Part shown: piece after piece, positions 1 to 5,676 of the stretch
Layout: every line of letters begins with the position of its first letter
Numbering within the stretch: position 1 is the stretch's first letter
NCBI GenBank assembly: GCA_021815285.1
Contig: JAKAHE010000074.1
Coordinates: 1 to 9,385, forward strand
Source: Nitrospirota bacterium
GTDB taxonomy: Bacteria; Nitrospirota; JACRHJ01
DNA: 9,385 nucleotides
Direction: 5' to 3'
The notes under the pieces: model-generated
Databases searched by the model: none
What the model saw: the letters and a program-made list of their open reading frames with translations, nothing else
What the model was told of the DNA's origin: nothing
Program-made: the position numbers and the translations under genes

Positions 1-1472
1 GCGATATTCCTCTTGATCGGGCTGTTGGGATCGTTCGGGTCGGTGAGTATGTCGGTGTTGGCAACAACCGGCTCATGGCCCTTGAAGGAGTACCACGCGC
101 CCGGATCGAACACGCCGCCGGTAACGTTCAGGCTCAGGTTGTCATAGAGCTTGTAGCCAACGTTGCCGTCGAGCTCCCAGCCCAGGTCGCGGGACTGGCC
201 GGGAAGCATGGACTCGGACGCCCTGAGGTACAGGAAGTCGAGGCCGGCCTTCAGCCTGTCGGTCGGGGTAACGCTGGCGGAGATCTTTATGTAGCCGGTG
301 TTGGCGAGTCCGATACCGCCGTAGCCGTCGCCGAACCCGAAGCCGCCGCCGGAGCCGAGCGGGCCCTGGCCTATCTTGTCGTTATACAGGAACGCGTAGT
401 TGTAAGAGGTGCTGTCGTACGGGGTATAGTAAGCGTGGTCAACGTGCTTGGTCTCGGTTAAGGCTATCCCGTCTGCCTGGCCCGGATTGTAGAATATCTG
501 CGGGTCGTAGGCGGAGTTACCAGTGCCGTAGGCCATTTCCGCGCCGATATTGACCATCTTCGCGAGGTTCGTGTTCGCGCCGAGCATGGCTGCGAAACCG
601 TTGACCGTATAGGCCTCGGTGCCGAATATGTTCTCCATATTCGTATGCAGCCAGTCGAACTCGCCCTTGTAGTTGATGTTGGCTATCGCGCCGTCTGCCA
701 CAACGCCGAGGTTGGTCGCCCATATTCTCTTGTCGCTGGCGAGCGCATTGGAAAGGGAGCCGTTGTCGCGGACGTAGGTGGCATTGATGCCGACGGTGTT
801 GTTCGGCATCCAGGTGTAGTTGGCCAGGGCGGCATAGGCATCCACGCCGCTGTGGACGTTCGTGTTGTCCTTTGTGAGGTCGAGCGTCGGGGTAACCAGT
901 ACGCCGAGCCTGTTGAACGCGCCGCTGTTGGCCGGGGTGGTCGGGCCGTTCTGGGACATCTGGACATACGCGCCCGCTACGAGAAGCGCCGGCATGGGCT
1001 TCGAGTAAACGAGGATGGCGTCGGAGCCGTACCTGCTTGTGTCGAGCCAGATGCCGTGGCCAAGCGCCAGGGGCTGATGGCCTATCTTCACGCCGACGGG
1101 TATGCCGGGAACCATGGCGTTGATCCACGCCTGGCGAATGCCGATATTGCCGACTGCTTTTCTGTTGTTGAGGTAGGTCGGGATGTTGGAGCCGTTACCG
1201 TCGTTGGTCTGGCCCCAGTTGAAGTTGTCCGTGTCGAACTCGACGAAGCCTTCGAGACCCTGCGTTACCTTGGCATCCACATTTACCAGCACCCTCTCGT
1301 CGAAGAAGTTGGTGGTATCTGAAGTGGAAGCGCCGGAATTCAGATTGATGTTCTTCCAGAGATCGTAACGGATCTCGGCGCTGCCGCCGACCGTCACTTC
1401 CGCCGCCGCCATGGAGGCAAGGCCCATTATCATGGCGCCAACGACGGTTACTGCAAGTACTAATTTCTTCAT
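1..1472 (-). CDS. Outer-membrane beta-barrel porin-like protein (3' end outside window)
   Basis: About 490 residues are visible; the reading frame is open to the left edge, so the C-terminus is missing. The start is ATG at 1472, with a strong Shine-Dalgarno (AAAAGGAGGA) 8 bases upstream. Residues 1-24 form a Sec signal peptide: KK, a hydrophobic core, and an AAA cleavage site before EVTVGG. The mature part has alternating beta-strand patterns (EIRYDLW, VLVNVDAKV, LEGFVEFDTD, VGINATYVRD, GYIKISASV) rich in Asn, Gly, Tyr and Trp, with strand-ending aromatics. A segment near residues 130-150 (GHQPLALGHGIWLDTSRYG) resembles the alginate-export/porin-like families common in Nitrospirota and Desulfobacterota. 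Residues 373-388 are a Gly-rich, probably surface-exposed loop. It probably forms a channel in the outer membrane; the substrate cannot be told. It stands alone with its own leader, apart from the ribosomal genes upstream. Confidence 0.85.
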   Translation of the reverse strand, partial: MKKLVLAVTVVGAMIMGLASMAAAEVTVGGSAEIRYDLWKNINLNSGASTSDTTNFFDERVLVNVDAKVTQGLEGFVEFDTDNFNWGQTNDGNGSNIPTYLNNRKAVGNIGIRQAWINAMVPGIPVGVKIGHQPLALGHGIWLDTSRYGSDAILVYSKPMPALLVAGAYVQMSQNGPTTPANSGAFNRLGVLVTPTLDLTKDNTNVHSGVDAYAALANYTWMPNNTVGINATYVRDNGSLSNALASDKRIWATNLGVVADGAIANINYKGEFDWLHTNMENIFGTEAYTVNGFAAMLGANTNLAKMVNIGAEMAYGTGNSAYDPQIFYNPGQADGIALTETKHVDHAYYTPYDSTSYNYAFLYNDKIGQGPLGSGGGFGFGDGYGGIGLANTGYIKISASVTPTDRLKAGLDFLYLRASESMLPGQSRDLGWELDGNVGYKLYDNLSLNVTGGVFDPGAWYSFKGHEPVVANTDILTDPNDPNSPIKRNI

Positions 1473-2012
1473 CTTATTTCTCCTCCTTTTAAATCCTGCC
1501 GCTATTTATGATGCATCTAAACTACGTGGTGCAACTTGAAGAATGGAACGCGATTGTACGTGTTAGATTTCCCCCTCCTTTCCTTGCAGAATTACTTAGG
1601 AATAAGACTACGAAATCGACTCCTCCCACACCCTGTAAGTTATTAAAAAAACTTAATCAAAAAAGATTTCGGGAAATATAGCATCCGGGCATTTTGTTGT
1701 CAAGCAATTTTCCCCCAGAAAATCCTTATAGTCCAATAGCATTTGCAAATTCAATGCCATTAAACATGGAACAGCTCCCGGAGGCCGGAAACGCATGTCC
1801 TGGCAGGCAAAAAGGGCATCCTCAATAAACGCTTCAATGCCGTAAAATTCAGTATTCTGTGGCGGGAGAGGGACAATATGTGGCATTTTTTCCACAGCTT
1901 CGGGACAATCCCGTATCATCAGCGCAACAGAAAAAACCGGGATTGCCGCGTCGCCAAAGGTCTCCTCGCAATGACTTCCGCTTCCTGTCATTGCGAGCAA
2001 AGCGAAGCAATC
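1473..2012. other. 540-base gap between the DUF2232 gene and the porin gene
   Basis: In minus-strand order the gap holds a paired dispersed repeat (1941-2016), a doubtful 88-codon ORF (1653-1919), an AT-rich stretch around 1635-1680, a 19-base motif (1616-1634) that recurs upstream of hppA, and a long leader with three purine-rich tracts before the porin start. I see no clear sigma70 promoter. The best weak candidate is TTGCAC and CATAAA with 18-base spacing just upstream of the porin Shine-Dalgarno. The gap is more AT-rich than the flanking genes. No plus-strand gene is convincing. Confidence 0.6.
1653..1919 (-). CDS. Doubtful small ORF or gene remnant, 88 codons
   Basis: The frame from ATG at 1919 to TAA at 1653 is open for 88 codons in an AT-richer intergenic stretch. 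It reads like ordinary soluble protein rather than repeat-derived sequence, for example MPHIVPLPPQNTEFYG and YKDFLGENCLTTKCPD. It has five cysteines and no signal peptide or membrane segment. There is no Shine-Dalgarno before the ATG, and an internal ATG at codon 12 is no better. The same frame continues upstream into the dispersed repeat at 1941-1975, so the apparent 115-codon version is part repeat. I recognise no family. It may be a small unknown gene, the 3' remnant of a gene broken by the repeat, or chance. Confidence 0.28.
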   Translation of the reverse strand: MIRDCPEAVEKMPHIVPLPPQNTEFYGIEAFIEDALFACQDMRFRPPGAVPCLMALNLQMLLDYKDFLGENCLTTKCPDAIFPEIFFD

Positions 2013-2016
2013 TCAG
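1941..2016. repeat. Paired dispersed palindromic repeat, copy 1
   Basis: Two half-sites lie head to head. Half-site B (1941-1975) begins GATTGCCGCGTCGCC and ends CCTCGCAATGAC. Half-site A (1987-2016) begins GTCATTGCGAGCAAAGCG and ends GCAATCTCAG. The inner palindrome is GCAATGAC/GTCATTGC around 11 bases; the outer ends GATTGC/GCAATC also pair, so the unit can fold on either strand. Half-site A differs from the copy at 2971-3000 by one base in 30. From memory, this sequence type is widespread as intergenic repeats in several environmental bacterial lineages. No transposase is present, so it is REP- or MITE-like. It overlaps the last codons of the DUF2232 gene and may act as a 3'-end hairpin for the transcript. 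Confidence 0.8.
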
Positions 2017-2945
2017 GTTTTCCGTATTTTCCTGAAATCCGCCCAGGTGTCGAAGAACCCGGCCATCCAGACAAGCGCGGCGAGGATCGGCTGTATTGCG
2101 ATGACTACGAATATAAGGCCGCGCAGGAAGGGCGAGAGCCTGTATTTCTCGAAAAGGTAAACAAGCAGCGCGATACCAAGGAAGAGATACGGTATGGCGA
2201 ATATAACGAGAATATTTCCCGATATTATCCGCAGCAGCGGCAAATCCGGGATGAGGAGGAATCCTGGAATTATTATGCCCCAGACCAGGTGGTCGGGAAG
2301 CCGCCACCTGGAAAAATCCCATTCCGCGAATGAAATACCGCCCCTTCTGGCGTATATCTTCAGGATTATCCAGGCCGTAAAGCTCGTTGCGGCGACGCTT
2401 GCGATGGTGATGGCGGGAAAGTAATTTTCTATGAGCCGCGCCATAGTCTTAAGCGACGGCGTCAGCGTGTCTATCTCAGCCTGGGACATCCCCATCTGCT
2501 TGTATATCGCCGCAGACTGAGCCACGCCCTGATTCATTACGCTGTCAAGGTGCTGGACGGGATTCACGCCAATGAGCAGCAGATACGCCCCGACCAACGG
2601 GAGAACGGCGATTATCGGCGCAATAGTCCCCCATAAAACGGCCTTGTCGTCCGCGGCTTTTTTCTCCGCAGCCATCCCCAACGCCAGGCCGCAGATGCAA
2701 AGACCGAAGAACATCACCGTAAACACGGGGAATCCCCATATGCTGGCAAGCCCGAGTATCATAATGGAAATGACGACATAAGAGGTCGGGCGGTATTTGA
2801 CGTAGGCGTATGCAAGCGGCGCGGGGAGGATAAATACCGTAAATGAACCAAGGAGCGGAACGAACACAAAGGAGGCCGCAAGGGCCAGGGATACAATCGC
2901 CGGGCCTGCGGGGCCTTTAAGTCTTGTGTAGAAGGGATACTGCAA
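2013..2945 (-). CDS. DUF2232 (YybS-like) polytopic membrane protein
   Basis: 310 residues, the usual size for DUF2232 proteins. It is strongly hydrophobic, with about eight likely membrane segments (roughly residues 13-33, 36-51, 55-75, 76-95, 103-125, 175-195, 218-265 as two, 275-297) and a more polar stretch at 128-170 between the two halves. The molecular function is not established. In many bacteria a YybS/DUF2232 gene follows rpsF-ssb-rpsR, which is the position here, and this context supports the call. The start is TTG at 2945; an in-frame TAA lies seven codons upstream and no ATG is available before residue 62. I see no clear Shine-Dalgarno. The TGA stop lies inside repeat copy 1, and repeat copy 2 lies just upstream of the start, so the gene is bracketed by the same element. 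rplI and dnaB, often next in this cluster, do not follow within the window. Confidence 0.8.
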   Translation of the reverse strand: MQYPFYTRLKGPAGPAIVSLALAASFVFVPLLGSFTVFILPAPLAYAYVKYRPTSYVVISIMILGLASIWGFPVFTVMFFGLCICGLALGMAAEKKAADDKAVLWGTIAPIIAVLPLVGAYLLLIGVNPVQHLDSVMNQGVAQSAAIYKQMGMSQAEIDTLTPSLKTMARLIENYFPAITIASVAATSFTAWIILKIYARRGGISFAEWDFSRWRLPDHLVWGIIIPGFLLIPDLPLLRIISGNILVIFAIPYLFLGIALLVYLFEKYRLSPFLRGLIFVVIAIQPILAALVWMAGFFDTWADFRKIRKT

Positions 2946-2970
2946 GGATTGCCATAAACTAAATTATGTC

Positions 2971-3057
2971 GTCATTGCGAGCGAAGCGAAGCAATCTCAG
3001 CTTTTTTAAAATTTAAAAGCCTGAGATTGCCGCGTCGCTACCGCTCCTCGCAATGAC
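2971..3057. repeat. Paired dispersed palindromic repeat, copy 2
   Basis: Half-site A (2971-3000) begins GTCATTGCGAGCGAAGCG and ends GCAATCTCAG. Half-site B (3021-3057) begins CTGAGATTGCCGCGTCGC and ends CTCCTCGCAATGAC. They flank a 20-base A/T-rich spacer (3001-3020). The arms pair at both ends: GTCATTGCGAG with CTCGCAATGAC (11 bp) and GCAATCTCAG with CTGAGATTGC (10 bp), with an imperfect middle. A transcript would fold into one long hairpin. It fills the space between rpsR and the DUF2232 gene and may reduce read-through or protect the upstream ribosomal mRNA from 3' decay. The half-sites are in the opposite order to copy 1. Confidence 0.85.
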
Positions 3058-3069
3058 AGATTTTGCGTA

Positions 3070-3306
3070 TCAGAACCTCTCGCCCACAAAGGGCAGAAGC
3101 GCGATATTCCTCGAACGCTTAATCGCGGTGGCCAGTTCCCGCTGGTGCTTTGCACAGCTGCCGGATATCCTGCGGGGGACAATCTTGCCGCGGTCTGTCA
3201 CATAGCCCCGCAGCGTCTTTACGTCCTTATAGTCTATAAAAGGAATCTTGTCCGCGCAGAAATGGCAGACCTTTTTCCTCTGAAAGCGTCTTTTTTTCTC
3301 CTGCAT
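3070..3306 (-). CDS. rpsR: 30S ribosomal protein S18
   Basis: 78 residues, full length for bacterial S18. It binds 16S rRNA in the platform of the small subunit as a heterodimer with S6, encoded two genes upstream. The S18 signature covers residues 21-60, with IPFIDYKDVKTLRGYVTDRG, KIVPRRISG and a conserved RNALLPF-like end (ARNIALLPF type, here SRNIALLPFV). The N-terminus is basic (KKRRFQRKK). Cys14, Cys17, Cys51 and His54 (CHFC and CAKH) form a ligand set compatible with the zinc-binding form of S18 found in some bacteria. The start is ATG at 3306, preceded by AAGGAGA. It lies 95 bases after ssb, with an inverted repeat in the gap, and is probably cotranscribed from the rpsF promoter. Confidence 0.97.
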   Translation of the reverse strand: MQEKKRRFQRKKVCHFCADKIPFIDYKDVKTLRGYVTDRGKIVPRRISGSCAKHQRELATAIKRSRNIALLPFVGERF

Positions 3307-3333
3307 CGTATCTCCTTGTCAAAATGCCGTGAT

Positions 3334-3400
3334 TTTGTGTTCGTAAAATCCAAATAATTTATACCACTCGCGAACACAAACTACGATTCACGAACACAGA
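3334..3400. repeat. Inverted and direct repeats between ssb and rpsR
   Basis: TTTGTGTTCG at 3334-3343 is the exact reverse complement of CGAACACAAA at 3371-3380, a 10-bp stem with a 27-base AT-rich loop. A third copy, CGAACACAGA, lies at 3391-3400 directly after the ssb stop. The element sits inside the S6/S18 operon. No U-run follows, so it is more likely a dispersed repeat or mRNA processing/stability hairpin than a terminator. Confidence 0.6.
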
Positions 3401-3401
3401 T

Positions 3402-3788
3402 TTAAAACGGTATATCGCCCTCGTCTGGCGCGCTTCCGGCTCCCGCATCATCCTGGCCGGGCTGACGTTTGGGCATGAATGTGATATTCTCCGCGACTAC
3501 TTCAACCTTGCTGCGCTTCTGACCTTCTGACTCCCATCGCCTCTGCTGGAGCCGCCCGTCAACCAGCACGGACTGGCCCTTACTCAAGTACTGGCCGCAG
3601 TTCTCGGCCTGCTTGCCGAAGACGACGATGTCGAAATAGCTGACTTCTTCCTTCCACTCGTCGCCCTGCTTGTATTTGCGGTTCACGGCGATGGATAAGT
3701 TAGCCACGGGCGTCCCGTTCGGGTTATACCGAAGCTCCGGGTCGCGCGTCAGGTTGCCCATCAGAATTACTCGGTTGAAGCTTGCCAT
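3402..3788 (-). CDS. ssb: Single-stranded DNA-binding protein
   Basis: 128 residues. It coats single-stranded DNA during replication, repair and recombination, normally as a tetramer. The OB fold covers residues 1-108, with the family start MASFNRVILMGNLTRDPELR, the VANLSIAVNR strand, the FDIVVFGKQAE strand and LVDGRLQQRRWE. The C-terminal tip DEGDIPF matches the conserved acidic tail that recruits partner proteins. The linker (about 109-121) is very short, so the protein is small for its family. The start is ATG at 3788 with AAGGA upstream, 21 bases after the rpsF stop. ssb between the S6 and S18 genes is a classic conserved arrangement. It is expected to be expressed from the rpsF promoter. 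Confidence 0.97.
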   Translation of the reverse strand: MASFNRVILMGNLTRDPELRYNPNGTPVANLSIAVNRKYKQGDEWKEEVSYFDIVVFGKQAENCGQYLSKGQSVLVDGRLQQRRWESEGQKRSKVEVVAENITFMPKRQPGQDDAGAGSAPDEGDIPF

Positions 3789-3809
3789 CGGTTTCCTTCA
3801 CGTTTTTTC

Positions 3810-4238
3810 TTATTCGCTCTCGGCCTGCGCAGACTCGGCCACGCTGCCGGCCTCGGACTCGGGCGCCGGAGCAGCTTCCGCCTTGGCGGCTTCCGATGCC
3901 AGCTCCGCCTTCTGCTGGGCCTGAAGCTGACGCGCAATGTGCGCCAGCGCCTCTTTTTCGAGCCTGATGGTCAGGAACTTTATCACCGCATCGGTCATTT
4001 TGTAGTTGCGTTCGAGCTCGGATACGGACATGGCGCCGCCCTTGAACTGCAAAAGGACATATTCGCCTTTCCTGTGCTTACGGACGGGGTATGCGAGCTT
4101 GCGCTTCCCCCATTTCTCGACGCGGACGACCTCACCGCCATTCGCGGTAATGACTTCCTGGAACCTCTGGCTTATCTTTTCCGACTCCCCTTCGTCGGTG
4201 GATGGGGCAAGGATAAAGATGCTTTCGTAGTCGTTCAT
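3810..4238 (-). CDS. rpsF: 30S ribosomal protein S6
   Basis: 142 residues. S6 pairs with S18 on the platform of the 30S subunit. The ferredoxin-like core spans about residues 1-97, with NDYESIFILAPSTDE, the GGEVVRVEKWGKRKLAYPV strand pair, KGEYVLLQFKG and the ERNYKMTDAVIKFLTIR helix-strand. Residues 98-142 are a low-complexity Ala/Glu/Gln tail ending in SAQAESE; acidic tails are common in S6 but this one is long. I chose ATG at 4238 because of its strong Shine-Dalgarno (GGGAGGTGA) and because the S6 family starts here. An in-frame ATG at 4361 would add 41 residues translated from leader repeats and has no ribosome site. This is the first gene of the operon rpsF-ssb-rpsR-DUF2232. Confidence 0.97.
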   Translation of the reverse strand: MNDYESIFILAPSTDEGESEKISQRFQEVITANGGEVVRVEKWGKRKLAYPVRKHRKGEYVLLQFKGGAMSVSELERNYKMTDAVIKFLTIRLEKEALAHIARQLQAQQKAELASEAAKAEAAPAPESEAGSVAESAQAESE

Positions 4239-4243
4239 AGAAT

Positions 4244-4253
4244 TCACCTCCCT
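4244..4253 (-). promoter_or_regulatory. Ribosome binding site that fixes the rpsF start
   Basis: AGGGAGGTGA lies about 6 bases before ATG 4238. It decides between this start and the upstream in-frame ATG at 4361, which has no such site. Confidence 0.85.
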
Positions 4254-4284
4254 CTGGACATTTTGGCCCCCGGCGGCGTTATTA

Positions 4285-4299
4285 GCGGTTAAAAACCGC
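4285..4299. repeat. Hairpin in the rpsF leader
   Basis: GCGGTT/AACCGC makes a perfect 6-bp stem with a 3-base loop, about 50 bases before the rpsF start. It abuts the GC-rich element at 4296-4328. No U-run follows, so it is not a standard terminator. It may be part of a regulatory leader RNA. Confidence 0.5.
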
Positions 4300-4328
4300 C
4301 CGGCCTGAAGCCGGTCTACCGGACCGGG
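4296..4328. repeat. GC-rich nested palindromic element in the rpsF leader
   Basis: The element contains CCCGG (4299-4303) and CCGGG (4324-4328) as an outer pair. Inside are CCGGC/GCCGG (4300-4314, 5-base loop) and CCGGT/ACCGG (4311-4322). The wording CCGGCCTGAAGCCGGTCTACC resembles a short repeat I associate with many environmental genomes, so it may be a dispersed element rather than a gene-specific leader. Only one copy is in the window, so this rests on memory. Confidence 0.45.
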
Positions 4329-4355
4329 AGCAAGGAGTTCGACCTTTAATTTCCG

Positions 4356-4370
4356 CCGCATATTATGCGG
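4356..4370. repeat. Hairpin at the 5' end of the rpsF leader
   Basis: CCGCAT (4356-4361) pairs with ATGCGG (4365-4370) around a 3-base loop. It lies just downstream of the proposed rpsF -10 box, so it would sit at the very 5' end of the mRNA, where hairpins often stabilise transcripts, or could be an operator in DNA. Confidence 0.4.
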
Positions 4371-4379
4371 AAGTTGTAA

Positions 4380-4408
4380 TTAATAGCACGGGACGGGAAA
4401 AAAATCAA
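4380..4408 (-). promoter_or_regulatory. Putative sigma70-type promoter of the rpsF operon
   Basis: On the minus strand TTGATT (4403-4408) and TATTAA (4380-4385) are separated by exactly 17 bases. Each box matches 4 of 6 consensus positions. The start would fall near 4373, giving a leader of about 135 bases before rpsF. It lies downstream of the ychF stop and fits the need for a separate S6/S18 promoter. Confidence 0.5.
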
Positions 4409-4417
4409 GCTAAAAGC

Positions 4418-4445
4418 GGATTCTTCGCGTTGCTCAGGATGACAG
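4418..4445. repeat. Dispersed-repeat-like element between ychF and rpsF
   Basis: Read on the minus strand it runs CTGTCATCCTGAGCAACG then CGAAGAATCC. It closely resembles a very common intergenic repeat type (TGTCATCCTGAGCGAAGCG...) seen in many unrelated environmental bacteria. Only one copy is in this window, so assignment rests on memory of the family. It lies between the ychF stop and the proposed rpsF promoter. Confidence 0.55.
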
Positions 4446-4489
4446 CTTCCTTCATTCCCATTTAAAGCGAGGGGGCGTTATACTCTCTC

Positions 4490-5584
4490 CTACACGTTGA
4501 ACTTGAACAGCATACAGTCTCCGTCGGCGACGACGTATTCCTTGCCCTCCTGGCGAAGCGCCCCTTTCTCCTTCGCGGCATTCCAGGAACCGAGTTTCAC
4601 GAGGTCGTTATAGTGCACCACCTCTGCGCGGATAAAGCCGCGCTCGAAGTCGGAATGTATCCTGCCAGCCGCCTGCGGAGCCTTTGTCCCCTTGCTTACC
4701 GTCCAGGCCTTGACCTCATCCTCGCCCACGGTAAAGAACGTGATAAGCCCCAGGAGGCCGTATCCCTCGCGTATAAGCCTGTCCAGGCCCGGCTCATGGA
4801 GTCCAAGACTCTCAAGAAATTCCGGACGCTCGGAAGGCGCAAGGGCGGCAATCTCCGCCTCGGTCTTCCCGCATATCACGACGACCGGCGCACCCTCGGA
4901 TGCGGCAATCTCCCGTACCTCGGCCACGAGCGGTGATTTCCCTTCAATATCGTCCTCTGATACATTTGCGACATAAAGTATAGGCTTGTCGGTCAAAAGG
5001 AAAAAACCTTTCAGTATCGCCCGCTCATCGTCGGAAAATCTGCCAGTCCTTACAGGCTTGCCCTTCTCCAGCATGGTTTTAAGCCGTGTCAGCAGTTCCG
5101 CCTCTGCCTTTGCCGCCTTGTCCCCTCCCTTGGCCGCCTTCTGGCGGGAGACAAGCCGCTTCTCAACGCCTTCGAGGTCGGCAAGCATAAGCTCAGCCTC
5201 AATGACTTCGATGTCGCGCCTGGGGCCGATTTCGCCGTCCACGTGCACCACGTCCGGATCCCTGAAACACCGCACGACATGGGCGACGGCGTCCACTTCG
5301 CGTATGTTGCCCAGGAACTTGTTTCCGAGCCCCTCTCCGCGCGACGCGCCCTTCACCAGCCCCGCGATGTCCACGAACTCGATGGTCGTCGGCGTCAGTT
5401 TCTTCGGGTGATACATCTCGTCAAGCTTTACAAGCCGCGCGTCCGGCACCTCGACGATACCCACGTTCGGGTCTATCGTGGTAAACGGGTAGTTAGACGC
5501 CTGCGCCCCGGCGGAGGACAGCGCGTTGAATATGGTGGACTTCCCGACGTTCGGCAGGCCTATTATTCCGCAGTTGAAACCCAT
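4490..5584 (-). CDS. ychF: Redox-regulated ATPase YchF (OLA1-type)
   Basis: 364 residues, the family's standard length. YchF is an Obg-related P-loop protein that prefers ATP to GTP, binds ribosomes and is linked to stress and translation control. Visible motifs are the Walker A/G1 loop GLPNVGKS (residues 9-16), the switch segment NYPFTTIDPN (31-40), G3 DIAG followed by Leu (72-76, the hydrophobic replacement of catalytic Gln), and NVSE (207-210) in place of NKxD. The NxxE form marks the ATP-preferring YchF group. A helical arm spans about 125-200. The C-terminal TGS domain (about 280-364) includes FFTVGEDEVKAWTV, AAGRIHSDFERGFIRAEV and DGDCMLFKFNV. The start is ATG at 5584 with AAGGA upstream. 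It has its own putative promoter overlapping the hppA terminator. In many genomes ychF lies directly after pth; here hppA intervenes. Confidence 0.97.
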   Translation of the reverse strand: MGFNCGIIGLPNVGKSTIFNALSSAGAQASNYPFTTIDPNVGIVEVPDARLVKLDEMYHPKKLTPTTIEFVDIAGLVKGASRGEGLGNKFLGNIREVDAVAHVVRCFRDPDVVHVDGEIGPRRDIEVIEAELMLADLEGVEKRLVSRQKAAKGGDKAAKAEAELLTRLKTMLEKGKPVRTGRFSDDERAILKGFFLLTDKPILYVANVSEDDIEGKSPLVAEVREIAASEGAPVVVICGKTEAEIAALAPSERPEFLESLGLHEPGLDRLIREGYGLLGLITFFTVGEDEVKAWTVSKGTKAPQAAGRIHSDFERGFIRAEVVHYNDLVKLGSWNAAKEKGALRQEGKEYVVADGDCMLFKFNV

Positions 5585-5610
5585 GGGTCATTCCTTGTAT
5601 GCCGCGCGTT

Positions 5611-5653
5611 AAAAAATCATCAGCCCCGCCCAAATGAATTGAGCGGGGCTGAT
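5611..5653 (-). terminator. Rho-independent terminator of hppA
   Basis: On the minus strand an 11-bp perfect stem ATCAGCCCCGC/GCGGGGCTGAT (5643-5653 and 5619-5629) with a 13-base loop is followed by GATTTTTT. It starts 24 bases after the hppA stop codon and ends before the ychF ribosome site. Confidence 0.9.
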
Positions 5654-5660
5654 TATAGCA
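5652..5660 (-). promoter_or_regulatory. ychF: Extended -10 element, putative ychF promoter
   Basis: TGCTATAAT on the minus strand is a perfect extended -10 (TGn plus TATAAT). Its last two bases are the first two of the hppA terminator stem. No good -35 box is seen 17 or 18 bases upstream, as is usual for extended -10 promoters. The start would fall inside the hairpin, so the ychF mRNA would begin with part of the terminator and carry a leader of about 60 bases. Confidence 0.5.
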
Positions 5661-5676
5661 CAGATTAAGCAGAATC

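Noticed and set aside
517..1322. Open frames on both strands overlapping the porin gene
   Set aside because: The porin frame has a signal peptide, a ribosome site and continuous beta-strand patterning over 490 codons. The others are Arg/His-rich shadows.
1635..1680. The T-rich stretch as an intrinsic terminator
   Set aside because: T-runs are present but the only stem (AAGTT/AACTT) is 5 AT-rich base pairs, too weak to support a terminator.
1878..2333. A 151-codon plus-strand frame across the DUF2232 3' end
   Set aside because: It includes both halves of the dispersed repeat and the antisense of a real gene. Its repeat-derived HCEQSEAI-type segment is a common false-gene signature.
4239..4361. 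A 41-residue N-terminal extension of S6 from ATG 4361
   Set aside because: It is translated from leader palindromes, lacks a Shine-Dalgarno and precedes the conserved S6 start, which has a strong site.
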